Source: an uncultured Luminiphilus sp.
GTDB lineage: Bacteria; Pseudomonadota; Gammaproteobacteria; Pseudomonadales; Halieaceae
NCBI GenBank assembly: GCA_943840615.1
Contig: CALSVI010000014.1
Span: forward strand, 1-64,000
Length of the DNA: 64,000 bases
Reading direction: 5' to 3'
Part shown: positions 46,692 to 56,658 of the stretch, piece by piece
How positions within the stretch are numbered: position 1 is the first letter of the stretch
How the letters are laid out: each line of letters begins with the position of its first letter
The notes under the pieces: generated by a model
What the model saw: the letters and a program-made list of their open reading frames with translations, nothing else
Told to the model about the DNA's origin: nothing
Database searches by the model: none
Made by a program: the position numbers and the translations under genes

Positions 46692-47848
46692 TGAATTACC
46701 TCCAGAGCGCCGTCCATCAGCAATTTACGGCCAACGATAACGCGCATAATTTCATTCGTGCCTTCGAGAATTTGATGTACCCGCGTATCACGCACGTAGC
46801 GCTCCATCGGATACTCCTTAATGTAGCCATAACCACCCAGCAACTGCAGAGCATCATTGCAGACCGTAAAGCCCACATCCGTAGCAAAGCGCTTGGCCAT
46901 CGCGCAATACGTGGTGGCCTGCGGATCCTGGTTATCTAACTTGCTGGCAGCCAGCCGGATCATTTGTCGTGCGGCAACCAACTCGGTCAGCATATCTGCC
47001 AGCTTGAACTGGGTGTTTTGGAAGTCAGCAATCGGGGTATCAAACTGTTTACGCTCCTGCACATAAGCGGCGGCGTCCTGAATCGCTTTCTGCGCGGTTC
47101 CCACGGAACAGGTGGCAATATTAATGCGCCCCCCATCAAGACCCTCCATGGCGATGGCGAAGCCCTGACCCTCCTCACCGAGACGCTGCGACACGGGCAC
47201 CCGAACATTGTCGAAGGTAATCATGCGGGTAGGCTGCGCGTTCCAGCCCATCTTGTGCTCTTTTTTACCGTACTGAACGCCCTCGGCATCCGCCGGAATC
47301 ATCAACGCCGTAATACCTTTCGGCCCGACATCACCCGTACGGGTCATCACAACCAGCACCTCAGTCTCACCCGCACCAGAAATAAACACCTTACTTCCGT
47401 TGACTAGGTAGGCGTCTCCTTCGAGCTTTGCGCTGGTGCGTAAACTGCCGGCATCTGATCCCGCTCCGGGTTCGGTCAGGCAGTAGGACGCCAGTTTTTC
47501 ACCCATCACCAAATCGGGGCACCACTCATCGACGATGGCCTGCTGGCAGTACTTGCCGATCATGGCAGTCGCCATATTGTGGATAGTAAGAAATGCCGCC
47601 GTCGTTGTGCAGCCCTTCGCGAGCTCTTCCACGATAAGGCTGGCGTCCAGTCTTCCCATGCCCAACCCTCCGGCAGCCTCGGGCGTATACATACCCATGA
47701 AGCCCAATTCACCGGCAGCGCGCAGCGCTTCTTTGGCAAACACAGAATCAGCATCCCATTGAGCTGCATGCGGGGCCAGCTCGTTCTCCGAGAATGCTTT
47801 GGCACTGGCGATGTACGCCTGCTGATCGTCGTTCAGTTCAAAATCCAC
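46688..47848 (-). CDS. Acyl-CoA dehydrogenase, probable isobutyryl-CoA dehydrogenase
   Basis: 386 residues. CLTEPGAGSDAGSLRT and KVFISGAGETEVLVVM are the FAD/substrate motifs, and the C-terminal VHQILEGTNEIMRVIVGRKLL contains the catalytic Glu of the short-chain group. First gene of the operon; its partners (hydratase, hydroxyisobutyryl-CoA hydrolase, hydroxyisobutyrate dehydrogenase) suggest isobutyryl-CoA to methacrylyl-CoA as its reaction. The methylmalonate-semialdehyde dehydrogenase expected next is not in the window. Confidence 0.9.
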   Translation of the reverse strand: MDFELNDDQQAYIASAKAFSENELAPHAAQWDADSVFAKEALRAAGELGFMGMYTPEAAGGLGMGRLDASLIVEELAKGCTTTAAFLTIHNMATAMIGKYCQQAIVDEWCPDLVMGEKLASYCLTEPGAGSDAGSLRTSAKLEGDAYLVNGSKVFISGAGETEVLVVMTRTGDVGPKGITALMIPADAEGVQYGKKEHKMGWNAQPTRMITFDNVRVPVSQRLGEEGQGFAIAMEGLDGGRINIATCSVGTAQKAIQDAAAYVQERKQFDTPIADFQNTQFKLADMLTELVAARQMIRLAASKLDNQDPQATTYCAMAKRFATDVGFTVCNDALQLLGGYGYIKEYPMERYVRDTRVHQILEGTNEIMRVIVGRKLLMDGALEVIQ

Positions 47849-48062
47849 TCTGGGTTCTCCACTACTGCGTTGCCCACGCCAGTACTCCGCTAGCCCGCCA
47901 GTATAAACCGATTCGGCTCACGCCCACCTTCCGAGCGCCCAATTAGAATCGATTACAAGGCGCATCAATACTACGTTTTAAGGGCGTACTTCGCTGGCAG
48001 TCTGTCGTCACGCAGTTTACCCTGTTGTCTCGATTTTTTTGATGGTTGGGGGAAGCACAGCA

Positions 48063-49472
48063 ATGTCTCAGGACAATGGTGACGCCAAGGCATTTATTGC
48101 CGATCTTGTGGCGCGGTCACGTGCCGCACAGAAGCAGATTGAATACTATTCTCAGGAGCAGGTGGATGCGCTGATTCGCGCCATGGTCTGGTCTGTGGCG
48201 AGGCCCGGTGTGGCAGAAGAGATCGCCCAATTCACCGTCGATGAGACCCAGCTGGGGAACTACGACGGCAAGTTCCTGAAAATACAACGTAAAACCCGCG
48301 CCACGCTGCTCGATATTATCCACGACAAGTCAGTCGGCGTGATTGAGGAATACCCTGAGCGGAACATTCGTGTGCTCGCCAAGCCGCTGGGTGTGATCGG
48401 CGCACTGGCGCCATCGACCAACCCGGAGGCGACGCCCGTTATTAAGGGCATCCATGCGGTGAAGGGCAGAAACTCCATCATCGTCGCGCCGCACCCTAGA
48501 GCGAAACTCACTAACAAAAAAATCTGTGACCTCATGCGCGCCGCGCTCAAAAAAATGGGCGCGCCGGAAGATTTGGTGATTGGCATTGAAACGCCGAGCC
48601 TGGAGTCAACAAACGAGCTCATGCGCCAGTGCGACTTGGTACTCGCCACCGGCGGGGGCGCCATGGTCAGCGCCGCCTATTCGAGTGGGACCCCCGCGCT
48701 GGGCGTCGGTGTGGGTAATGCCGTTATTACCGTTGACGACACTGCAGATCTTGACGCGGCAGCAGAAAAAATCCGCCTGTCGAAAACGCTGGATCTGGCG
48801 GCCTCCTGCTCCTCTGATAATTCCGTTGTGTTGCTCGATGGTATTTACGAGCCCATGCTCGAAAAACTGAAAGCGCAAGGTGGTTATCTTTGTAACGAGG
48901 AGGAAAAAACTGCACTGCGCAATACGCTGTGGGATGAGGAGCTCCATCTGAATACGGCCATCGTCGCGCAGCCGCCAGAAAAAATTGCCCAAATGGCTGG
49001 CTTAAATATCCCTGAAGAGACCCAGTTTTTTATTGTGCCAGAGGCCGGTTGGGGCCCCGAGCATCCGTTTTCGGGAGAGAAGCTCTCGGTCATTATGGCG
49101 CTCTACCGCGCCCGAGATATCGACCACGCCATCGAGCTCACCCAGAACATTCAGGCCTATCAAGGTCAGGGCCACAGCTGCGGTATTTACTCAGGAAGCG
49201 ACGAAAATATCATGAAGCTCGCGGAGAATACCTACACCTCGCGGGTGATGGTCAATCAACCACAGTCGGCCTCTAATAGCGGCAACGTCTGGAATGGCAT
49301 GCGCCAGACATTCTCGTTGGGATGTGGTTCATGGGGTGGCAACGGCACCAATAACAACATCACCTGGCGAGACCTGATCAACGAAACCTGGGTCTCAATG
49401 CCGCTGGCCGAGCATAAAGTGATCCCCTCGGACGAAGAGCTGTTTGGAAACGTGATTGCCCAACTGGGATGA
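48063..49472 (+). CDS. CoA-acylating aldehyde dehydrogenase
   Basis: 469 residues. It belongs to the acylating ALDH group: GVIGALAPSTNPEATP and LAASCSSDNSVVLL, the latter with the catalytic Cys, are close to acetaldehyde and sulfoacetaldehyde dehydrogenases. It turns an aldehyde into acyl-CoA with NAD(P)+. The start at 48063 is preferred as GGGGGAAGC lies before it; the open frame to 48039 has only a TTG. It begins the plus-strand series with P450, AhpD-like and PQQ genes. If the downstream acetoin-type E1/E2 makes acetaldehyde, this enzyme could turn it into acetyl-CoA; that link is inferred. Confidence 0.88.
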   Translation: MSQDNGDAKAFIADLVARSRAAQKQIEYYSQEQVDALIRAMVWSVARPGVAEEIAQFTVDETQLGNYDGKFLKIQRKTRATLLDIIHDKSVGVIEEYPERNIRVLAKPLGVIGALAPSTNPEATPVIKGIHAVKGRNSIIVAPHPRAKLTNKKICDLMRAALKKMGAPEDLVIGIETPSLESTNELMRQCDLVLATGGGAMVSAAYSSGTPALGVGVGNAVITVDDTADLDAAAEKIRLSKTLDLAASCSSDNSVVLLDGIYEPMLEKLKAQGGYLCNEEEKTALRNTLWDEELHLNTAIVAQPPEKIAQMAGLNIPEETQFFIVPEAGWGPEHPFSGEKLSVIMALYRARDIDHAIELTQNIQAYQGQGHSCGIYSGSDENIMKLAENTYTSRVMVNQPQSASNSGNVWNGMRQTFSLGCGSWGGNGTNNNITWRDLINETWVSMPLAEHKVIPSDEELFGNVIAQLG

Positions 49473-49510
49473 GGTGAGCCGATGCCAGAACAAGGCCCGC
49501 GGATAACCGG

Positions 49511-50755
49511 GTGACTGATTCCGACACTCCGGATTTGATGGACCCTGAAGTCCAGCAGTGTCCTTATGAATTCTATAAGGCACTGCGCGCGTCTGCGCCG
49601 CTTTACCAAATGCCCTCGACAGGCTTTCACCTGGTCAGCAGCTATCAGCTCGCTCGCGAGGTGATCCGTGCTCCGGATCAGTACCTCAGCAGCGTGAGCC
49701 CGATGGCCCTCGCCGATGACGGCGTCCCTCAGGAGATACTCGAGATTTATGAGGCTAATGGCTGGGTGCCGCTGGCCTCCTGCTCCACGTCGGACCCTCC
49801 GCAGCATACCCGAGTCCGCGGTTTTCTCGAGAAACTCTTTACCGCAGAGAGAGTGAGGGCTGTCACGCCGACTATCGACGCCATTGCGGAGTCGTTGCTG
49901 GATGAATTGGCGGGCAAGCCGCAAGTAGAGTTCATTCAAGACTTTGCTCACCCACTGCCGATGATGGTCATCGCAGATCTTCTGGGTGTGCCACGCTCAG
50001 ATATCGGACAATTCGCAATCTGGTCTGACGCCATTGTCGAGCCCTTCAGCATGATGGCCTCCAAGGAGAGGCGGATTGAATGTGCCCGTCTGGTGGTCGA
50101 GATGCAGGCCTACTTTGCGGAAATGGTGGCGGAGCGCCAGAAGAACCCTCGGGATGACCTGATTAGCGAGGCCATTTCCTATCGGGACCAAGAAGGTAAT
50201 TCCTTCACCATGCAGGAACTGATGACCATCATCACTATTGACCTGCTGGCCTCGGGCAACGAGACCACGACCGCAGCGATTGGTTCGGGTATGAAGTTGC
50301 TGATTGAGGATAACGATGCGTTGCAAGAAGTCACCGCAGACCCTGATCTAATACCTGCACTTGCCGAGGAAATTCTGCGGCTGGAATCACCGGCGCAGGG
50401 AATGTTCCGGCGCTGCGCGAAGCCCAGCGATCTGAGCGGTACGGGGCTGCGAGAGGGTGACCTGCTCAATATTCGCTTTGGTGCAGCAAATCGGGACGAG
50501 CGGCAGTTCCCGGACCCCGACCGGATCGACCTTCATCGTGCTAAACCCGGCAGCCATCTGGCCTTTGGAATGGGCAGGCATGTCTGCGTAGGTGCCGCTC
50601 TGGCGCGCCAAGAGATCATTAGCGCTTTTCGCGCAGTGACGCGTCGTTATGGTGAGTTCCAGCTGGTGCCAGAGCATCCTGCGCCGACTTATCAGCCGAG
50701 CCTCTTCGGACGCAACTTACTCTCGCTGCATATCGGCTGGAAAACGAGAGCATAA
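49511..50755 (+). CDS. Cytochrome P450
   Basis: 414 residues, the usual soluble bacterial length. The I-helix has LLASGNETTTAAIG (with Asn-Glu-Thr-Thr around the O2 site), the K-helix EEILRLESP gives ExxR, and the haem loop is HLAFGMGRHVCVGAALAR with Cys near 359. It needs a ferredoxin and reductase, absent here. The start is GTG at 49511, 38 bases after the aldehyde dehydrogenase stop. It likely hydroxylates the substrate of this cluster; its subfamily cannot be fixed by eye. Confidence 0.93.
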   Translation: MTDSDTPDLMDPEVQQCPYEFYKALRASAPLYQMPSTGFHLVSSYQLAREVIRAPDQYLSSVSPMALADDGVPQEILEIYEANGWVPLASCSTSDPPQHTRVRGFLEKLFTAERVRAVTPTIDAIAESLLDELAGKPQVEFIQDFAHPLPMMVIADLLGVPRSDIGQFAIWSDAIVEPFSMMASKERRIECARLVVEMQAYFAEMVAERQKNPRDDLISEAISYRDQEGNSFTMQELMTIITIDLLASGNETTTAAIGSGMKLLIEDNDALQEVTADPDLIPALAEEILRLESPAQGMFRRCAKPSDLSGTGLREGDLLNIRFGAANRDERQFPDPDRIDLHRAKPGSHLAFGMGRHVCVGAALARQEIISAFRAVTRRYGEFQLVPEHPAPTYQPSLFGRNLLSLHIGWKTRA

Positions 50756-50834
50756 GTAGCGACGTCGCCCCTCGCGCTCTAGAATAAGAGCGAATGCCGA
50801 CGTACCCGTAAAATATTCGAATAAAGGAAGATCC

Positions 50835-51431
50835 ATGAGCCGCATTAGCTTTGTGCCCACCTCTGAATGGCCTGACGACCTCCGAACCTTTGTCGCCGCC
50901 GACAGCGCCACTGAACTCGAATTAGGTATCACACGCATGCTCGCTCACGCGCCTGACTTGGCCATGGGACCCATCAGTTTCGGGGCAGCCATGGTGAAAA
51001 ACCGAACACTTCCTGAACGCTTGATTGAGCTCCTGCGACTGCGCGTTGCTTTCCACAACCAATGCCGAAGTTGCATGGCGATTCGTTACCGCGCCGCCAG
51101 TGCAGATGTCAGTGAATCGGATGTTTGTAGCCTTGAGCAGCCGCGGGAAGCAGAGACACTGGATGACCGCGAGCGACTCGCCGTTGAACTGGGCGATCGC
51201 TTCGCCTGTGACCATTTATCGATCGACGAAGCATTTTTCGACTCGCTGAAGGCCCTTTTTTCTGAGGCCGAAGTAATGGAACTGCTCATGCATTGCGCCT
51301 TGTATGTGGGCGTGGGTCGACTAGCCGCCGTGCTGGATATGACGGAAGAGCTTCCGCAAGGCTTTGATCTGCCTTTTAGCGCTGATCACAGTGTGTCACC
51401 CACATCGGGCGAACCCGTGGTGGTCAGGTGA
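50835..51431 (+). CDS. Carboxymuconolactone-decarboxylase/AhpD-like protein
   Basis: 198 residues, cytoplasmic. The core helix has RLRVAFHNQCRSCMAIRYR, the CxxC active site of the AhpD group, preceded by ELLRLR. AGGAAGATCC precedes the ATG. Its stop overlaps the GTG of the PQQ gene by the sequence GTGA. In such clusters AhpD-like proteins often accompany oxidative pathways and may deal with peroxides or reactive products. The reaction is not proven. Confidence 0.85.
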   Translation: MSRISFVPTSEWPDDLRTFVAADSATELELGITRMLAHAPDLAMGPISFGAAMVKNRTLPERLIELLRLRVAFHNQCRSCMAIRYRAASADVSESDVCSLEQPREAETLDDRERLAVELGDRFACDHLSIDEAFFDSLKALFSEAEVMELLMHCALYVGVGRLAAVLDMTEELPQGFDLPFSADHSVSPTSGEPVVVR

Positions 51432-53524
51432 GCCGACTTATGAAACAACGCACTCGCGCGCCTGGCGCTTCAAGCGAGTCGAACGGAATGTTCATTGTGG
51501 TACCGACACGATGCCGAAACCCCCACCACCTCGTTTGGGCTCTGTTGAGCCTCTTCTGGATGCCGGTGCCAATCACAGCGGAACCTCATCACGCATGGTC
51601 GTTACCAGGTGGCGACGCCGGGGGTGGACACTTCAGTCAGGCCACCCAGATCACGCCAGAGAATGTGAGTGAACTGGAGATCGCTTGGACCCATCGCTCA
51701 GGTGATTTTCGACAGGGCGAAAACTTTATTGGCGGCCTGACTGGAGAAGCCCCGCTCCAGTCCTCGTGGCAAGCAACACCCGTTTTGATCGATGACCATC
51801 TGTACCTTTGCACGCCCTTCAATCGCATTCTCGCGATTCATGCCGAGACGGGCGCTGAGCGGTGGTCCTACGCCCCTGACATTGATCTAGAGGGTTTTCC
51901 TATGCCCCGGTGCCGCGGCGTCACACAATGGACTGATACCCGGTTGCCCGAAGGCGAACCCTGTCACCGCGTGGTCATCGCTCCGTTGATGGACGCTCGT
52001 GTCGTCGGCTTGGATGCCGATAGCGGCGAAGTCTGCCCTTTTGGCAATGCGCACGAGCTCGACCTCAGTGAGGGCCTTGGCCCTTATGAGACCGGCTTCT
52101 ATATGCTCAACACGCCGCCAGCGATCACCGGAAACACCCTCATCACGGGGGGATCTGTCGCAGACAATATTACGACCACTGTACCGAGCGGTGTTATCCG
52201 CGCCTATGATCTAAGCAACGGAAAGCTGCTGTGGGCATGGGAACCCGTCATCGCCGTGACCGAATCCGGCAAAGCGGCTTCTGAAGCAGGAGACAATCCT
52301 GCCAATGCGCCACTCAATGCCGATACGCCGCGCTATCAGCAGGGTACGACCAACTCCTGGTCCTATCTGTCAGTCGACCCGGAACTGGGTCTCGTCTATG
52401 TCCCGACGGGTAACACTTCGCCGGATTATTATGGGGGGCATCGGGGCAATCTTGATCACTACTCCAGCTCGGTCGTCGCGCTATCGATTGAGACCGGCGA
52501 TGTCGTCTGGCACTTCCAAACGGTGCACCACGACATCTGGGATTTTGATGTGCCCTCGCAACCAACGCTCTTTGAAACCGATATCGACGGACGAGCGGTT
52601 AAAGGTTTGGCGCAGACCACCAAACAGGGTTACGTATTTTTGCTTGATCGGCAGACCGGCGAACCCCTTTTTCCGGTGGAGGAAGTGCCCATGCCTCAAG
52701 GCGCGGTGCCCGGAGATTACACCGCGCCCACTCAGCCGGTGCCGGTCAAACCCCGCTCACTGCTGGATCTTCCCGGCGAGCGTGACCCCATTTGGGGACT
52801 CGTACCCTGGGATAAATGGGCCTGTAAGGATACCCTTTCCTCTTTGCGCTACGAGGGTCCCTTCACGCCCCCAGCACTGGAGGGCGCGCTCCATATGCCC
52901 AGCGCATTTGGAGGTCAGAACTGGGGTGGACCGGCCATTGATCCGGGCCGCCACAAACTGGTCGTCAATACGCTCCACATGGGTACGATAGTGCAGCTGA
53001 TCCCCCGTGATCAATGTGATGGCGAAGGCCCTGAGCCAGTCGCCGACGGCCCCTTTTTGCTTGAGCCTTCCGAGGGCACCCCTTATTGCAACCGACGCTG
53101 GTTGGGATTTGTCTCACCGCTAGGGGTCCCCTGCACACCGCCGCCCTGGGGCACACTAGCCGGCATTGATCTGCGAACCGGCAACGTCGATTGGCAGGTG
53201 CCTCTTGGGACCACGCGCGATATGGCTCCCTGGCCGTTCTGGTACATCCAGGGCTCTCCGAATTTAGGCGGCCCTGTCAGCACGGCCAGCGGTCTGACTT
53301 TTATCGGCGCCACCACGGATCACTTCCTCAGAGCCTTTGATACCGACACGGGGGAGGAGCTCTGGAAAGGCCGTTTGCCTACCTCAGGGCACGGGCTGCC
53401 CATCACCTATCAACTCACTGAGGAAGGCCCACAATATGTCGTGATTGCAGCGGGCGGCCACGCCGCGATGGGAACGCCACCCGGCGATTACCTGATCGCC
53501 TTCAGGCTACCGGAAGACTCTTGA
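51428..53524 (+). CDS. PQQ-dependent dehydrogenase (soluble/periplasmic, glucose-dehydrogenase-like)
   Basis: 698 residues with an N-terminal hydrophobic stretch (VWALLSLFWMPVPITA), a probable signal peptide. The mature part starts HHAWSLPGGDAGGGHFSQ and carries the eight-bladed propeller Trp-docking repeats, for example GDVVWHFQTVHHDIWDFDV and GQNWGGPAIDP. No cytochrome c motif and no N-terminal membrane helices are seen, so it is the quinoprotein type, possibly on the outer side of the inner membrane. It oxidises an alcohol or sugar and passes electrons on. The start is GTG at 51428 overlapping the previous stop; an ATG at 51488 is also possible. Confidence 0.85.
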   Translation: MSRLMKQRTRAPGASSESNGMFIVVPTRCRNPHHLVWALLSLFWMPVPITAEPHHAWSLPGGDAGGGHFSQATQITPENVSELEIAWTHRSGDFRQGENFIGGLTGEAPLQSSWQATPVLIDDHLYLCTPFNRILAIHAETGAERWSYAPDIDLEGFPMPRCRGVTQWTDTRLPEGEPCHRVVIAPLMDARVVGLDADSGEVCPFGNAHELDLSEGLGPYETGFYMLNTPPAITGNTLITGGSVADNITTTVPSGVIRAYDLSNGKLLWAWEPVIAVTESGKAASEAGDNPANAPLNADTPRYQQGTTNSWSYLSVDPELGLVYVPTGNTSPDYYGGHRGNLDHYSSSVVALSIETGDVVWHFQTVHHDIWDFDVPSQPTLFETDIDGRAVKGLAQTTKQGYVFLLDRQTGEPLFPVEEVPMPQGAVPGDYTAPTQPVPVKPRSLLDLPGERDPIWGLVPWDKWACKDTLSSLRYEGPFTPPALEGALHMPSAFGGQNWGGPAIDPGRHKLVVNTLHMGTIVQLIPRDQCDGEGPEPVADGPFLLEPSEGTPYCNRRWLGFVSPLGVPCTPPPWGTLAGIDLRTGNVDWQVPLGTTRDMAPWPFWYIQGSPNLGGPVSTASGLTFIGATTDHFLRAFDTDTGEELWKGRLPTSGHGLPITYQLTEEGPQYVVIAAGGHAAMGTPPGDYLIAFRLPEDS

Positions 53525-53547
53525 GAGAAACCGGATGACTACTGGGA

Positions 53548-54726
53548 TCAGGGGCTCTCGAGTTCAGCCACCACTGCTTTGAGAAAAGCCGCGGCCTGAG
53601 CGCCATTGACGACACGATGATCACTGCCCAGCGTCAGCGTTATCATTGACTGGGCCACCACCTCATCGGCTTCATTGAATGCCGGCACACGCCGCACGGT
53701 CCCTGCCGACAGCACCATGATTTGTGGCGGCGTCACCATCGCGGTGAACGCCGTGACGCTATGCATGCCCAAATTGCTAACAGTGATAGCAGCGGGCACG
53801 TGATCAGAGGCCGTCATCTGACCGGAACGCGCCCTGGTGATTAGCTCGCGCGAATGGCTCGCTAAGCTCTCGAGACCCACATCAGCCCTCGCTTGCACCA
53901 CCGGGGCCAGAACGATGTTGGCTTCGGTTGCGACAGCAACACCCACCGGCTGGTTCTCGACTGGCGTCAATTGCTCGCCATCGAAGGTCTGATTGAGTTC
54001 AGGATGCGACCGCAGCGCCTGCTGCACGGCGGCAATAATCAGATCGTTTATCGAAGCATCGCCCGGTAAAGTCGCTACAGCATTCCCGACATTCGCCTCC
54101 ATACTGACGTGATATAGCGGCACAGTAGACTGGGCATGGGTGAGCTTGCGCGCGACGGTCGCCTGCTGTGAAGACAGTGGCTGACCGCTTGAAGCGACCG
54201 CTGCCGCTGAGGGCACATCCGCAACGCCTCGTTCGATCGCAAGATCGACATCCGCTTTAACGATACGACCCCGAGGGCCGGTTCCGGTCACTCGCGCCGG
54301 ATCAATCCCCGCCGTCTCAAGCTTTCGGCGCAAGGCTGGCGCAATGCGTGCAGACCCGGCACTTCCCTCGCCAGCTGAACTGGCGTCAGTGGTCGCTGCA
54401 GGCGATTCGGCAGTAGGCTCGGACACTGCTCCGCTAGTCTGTGCGACGATAAACGCTTCGATGGCTGCATCTGTCACCGCCTCGGCGGCAATGACCCCTA
54501 TCAACTGACCCACAGGGAGCTCCTCACCCACCTCGGCCAACACGCGCACCAAAGTCCCGGAGCTACGCGCTTCAAAGCTGTTCACAATTTTATCGGTCTC
54601 GATATCAACGATTTCCTCACCAGCCTTGACCGCATCACCCGCAGCTTTGTGCCAGGCGACGATCGTGCCATGGGTCATCTCGATGCCCCATTTCGGAATC
54701 GTTACTGCATCCATTCCTTCACTCAT
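53548..54726 (-). CDS. Dihydrolipoamide acyltransferase (E2) of a 2-oxo acid/acetoin dehydrogenase
   Basis: 392 residues. The lipoyl domain has its Lys46 in DIETDKIVNSFE, then a linker rich in Ala/Ser/Thr, the subunit-binding domain (ARIAPALRRKLETAGIDP) and the catalytic domain. The active-site end reads SDHRVVNGAQAAAFL; the usual motif is HxxxDG and here Asp is replaced by Asn. The downstream E1 genes are of the acetoin-dehydrogenase kind, so this would be the AcoC-like subunit. It starts at the ATG at 54726 and overlaps the end of the quinohemoprotein gene. No E3 gene is in the window. Confidence 0.88.
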   Translation of the reverse strand: MSEGMDAVTIPKWGIEMTHGTIVAWHKAAGDAVKAGEEIVDIETDKIVNSFEARSSGTLVRVLAEVGEELPVGQLIGVIAAEAVTDAAIEAFIVAQTSGAVSEPTAESPAATTDASSAGEGSAGSARIAPALRRKLETAGIDPARVTGTGPRGRIVKADVDLAIERGVADVPSAAAVASSGQPLSSQQATVARKLTHAQSTVPLYHVSMEANVGNAVATLPGDASINDLIIAAVQQALRSHPELNQTFDGEQLTPVENQPVGVAVATEANIVLAPVVQARADVGLESLASHSRELITRARSGQMTASDHVPAAITVSNLGMHSVTAFTAMVTPPQIMVLSAGTVRRVPAFNEADEVVAQSMITLTLGSDHRVVNGAQAAAFLKAVVAELESP

Positions 54727-56657
54727 CCGCAACACTCTGTGCGAGATCAGCCGACGGCTGTAACGAGAAGACCATTAAGGCGTTTCCCGGCATACGCGCA
54801 CCAAACTGGTACCCCGAATTTACGAGCACGTGCCCCTTGTACAGCACGGGGCCATCAGACTCGATGGAGCCTCCCAATGCCGTATCGCCCGACACCGATT
54901 CGAATTCTCCAAAAGTATCGAATGACCAGACGACCTCTCCCGAGAGGCTGTCGTAAGCATTGAGGTTGCCGTCCAAGCTACCTGCAAATACCAGCTGATC
55001 AGTGCTGGTAATCGCGGCAGACATACCTTGATCACAGACTGGAATCGGCGACTTGCCGTCGCAGTCAGCCACACTGGGCGTGTACCAGCGCGCTGTCGCC
55101 AGAGGTCGGGTCCAACGCATGGATGCCGGGAGAAATCGGCCCGGTGAAACGTCCGGTGATCGTCGTATCAGCAATAGGCACGAACAAAGAGTCGCCATTT
55201 GCTGACATACCCCAGTGGACTCCGCCAAGGAAGCCACCGCGACCGACTTTGTTATGCCACACAATCGCACCGCCCTTGTCTGGGTCGAGCGCGTAAACAT
55301 CACCACTCTTCTGGCCCACCAACAGGTAATCGCGCCCCTCGCCAGACCACAGGACTGTCGAGGCGCCGATATCCAGATCAGGGCCGTCCTCTTCCGGGCA
55401 GTTGGCCGCCTCGCCGATGAAGCACGCCATATTCCAGGCATCCCCGCCCAGCAGCTGCTTCGCCCACTGACGCTCGCCCGTGGCTAAAGAAAAAGCCAAT
55501 ACCGCGTCACTGGTATCCGCAGCAGGTGAGGTGTAGCCCTCCCCGGTACCGACATAGAGCACGCCGCGCTCGGCATCGATTGTTGGACTGTTCCAGACCG
55601 GCGCGCCGGCCGGCCCTTTACGGTCAGCACCGAAGGGATTCGTCTCACCCGTTTCCGCCGCGGGCTCGTCAATCACATGGGTCCGCCAATTCAACTCGCC
55701 TGACGCGGCATCCACGGAGACCACGCCGCCGCGGAAAGTGCAGCAGGCGTAGCCCGGATCGGCTGCGGTTGCCCACTCTGAAGAAGACAACGGTACATAG
55801 AGCGCGCCATCGTGGAGCTTTGGGGACCCAGTAATCGTTGCATCAGTATGATCGCCGACTGACGCGCGCCACACCAAGGAGCCGTCACTCGCATCAATGG
55901 CGTGAACCGTGGCGCTGAAATCACCCATATAGAGCACCGGATCGTCGCGGTCCGGCAACTGACCAAGCGATAGACTGCTACGAACCTCGGCGCCCGCTGA
56001 GTAAGTCCAGTGCGCGCAGCCTGAGTCGAGGTCGAGGGCATAAATTGTGCCCGACTGCGACCCGACAAATATTACGCCATCATGTACAAGGGGCTGTGAA
56101 CGTGCGCGGAGGGCTCCCGGGTAAGCAAACACCCACTTGAGCCCAAGCTGATCAACGTTGTTGCGGTCTAGTCCTGCTAATGCGCCATCGCTATGCCGGT
56201 GGTTTGCAGCATTGCCACCCCAACCTTGCATGGCTGCCGCGTCACTGTTGGCCAGTTCACCCAGTGGGTCAGCGCACGCCAGAATCGGTTTCGGCGGGGC
56301 CATGGCTTCTCCTGCCAAAAAGCCGGCCAGAACCTCTCGCTCAGTCGCCGACAAAGCCGAGGCCTGCGCCCGCATCACACCGTTATTCATGGCGTTCAAT
56401 ATGGTCTCGGCACCGATCGTCGAAAAAGTGATCATGTGCGGGGCACGCGGGACCTGCCCATCGTGGCAGGCAGCGCAGTGCGCTTGATACAGCCCCAGAC
56501 CATCGACCGATGCTTCTATCACGGTATCCGAGGGCATCGCCATACTTGAGGGCGCCGCATTCGCGAGCTGCATAAACACCACTGCCGCCAATATCGGGCC
56601 TATCCGGCACATCATATCCATTACTGTTGTCATTGCTTGTTCGCTTCTTTTTCTCAT
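54719..56657 (-). CDS. Cytochrome c/PQQ quinohemoprotein (polyvinyl-alcohol-dehydrogenase-like), frameshifted
   Basis: About 645 residues when joined. A signal peptide is followed by HCAACHDG (CxxCH, near 61-65), a single cytochrome c domain of about 100 residues, then PQQ-type propeller repeats such as GVIFVGSQSGTIYALDLDSG and ARWYTPSVADCDGKSPIPVCD. The cytochrome-first order resembles PVA dehydrogenase rather than the cytochrome-last alcohol dehydrogenases. The frame shifts near 55095-55101 (GG, minus strand). It should oxidise alcohols in the periplasm and pass electrons to its own haem. It sits inside the E1/E2 operon, two bases after E1 beta. Confidence 0.85.
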
Positions 56658-56658
56658 C

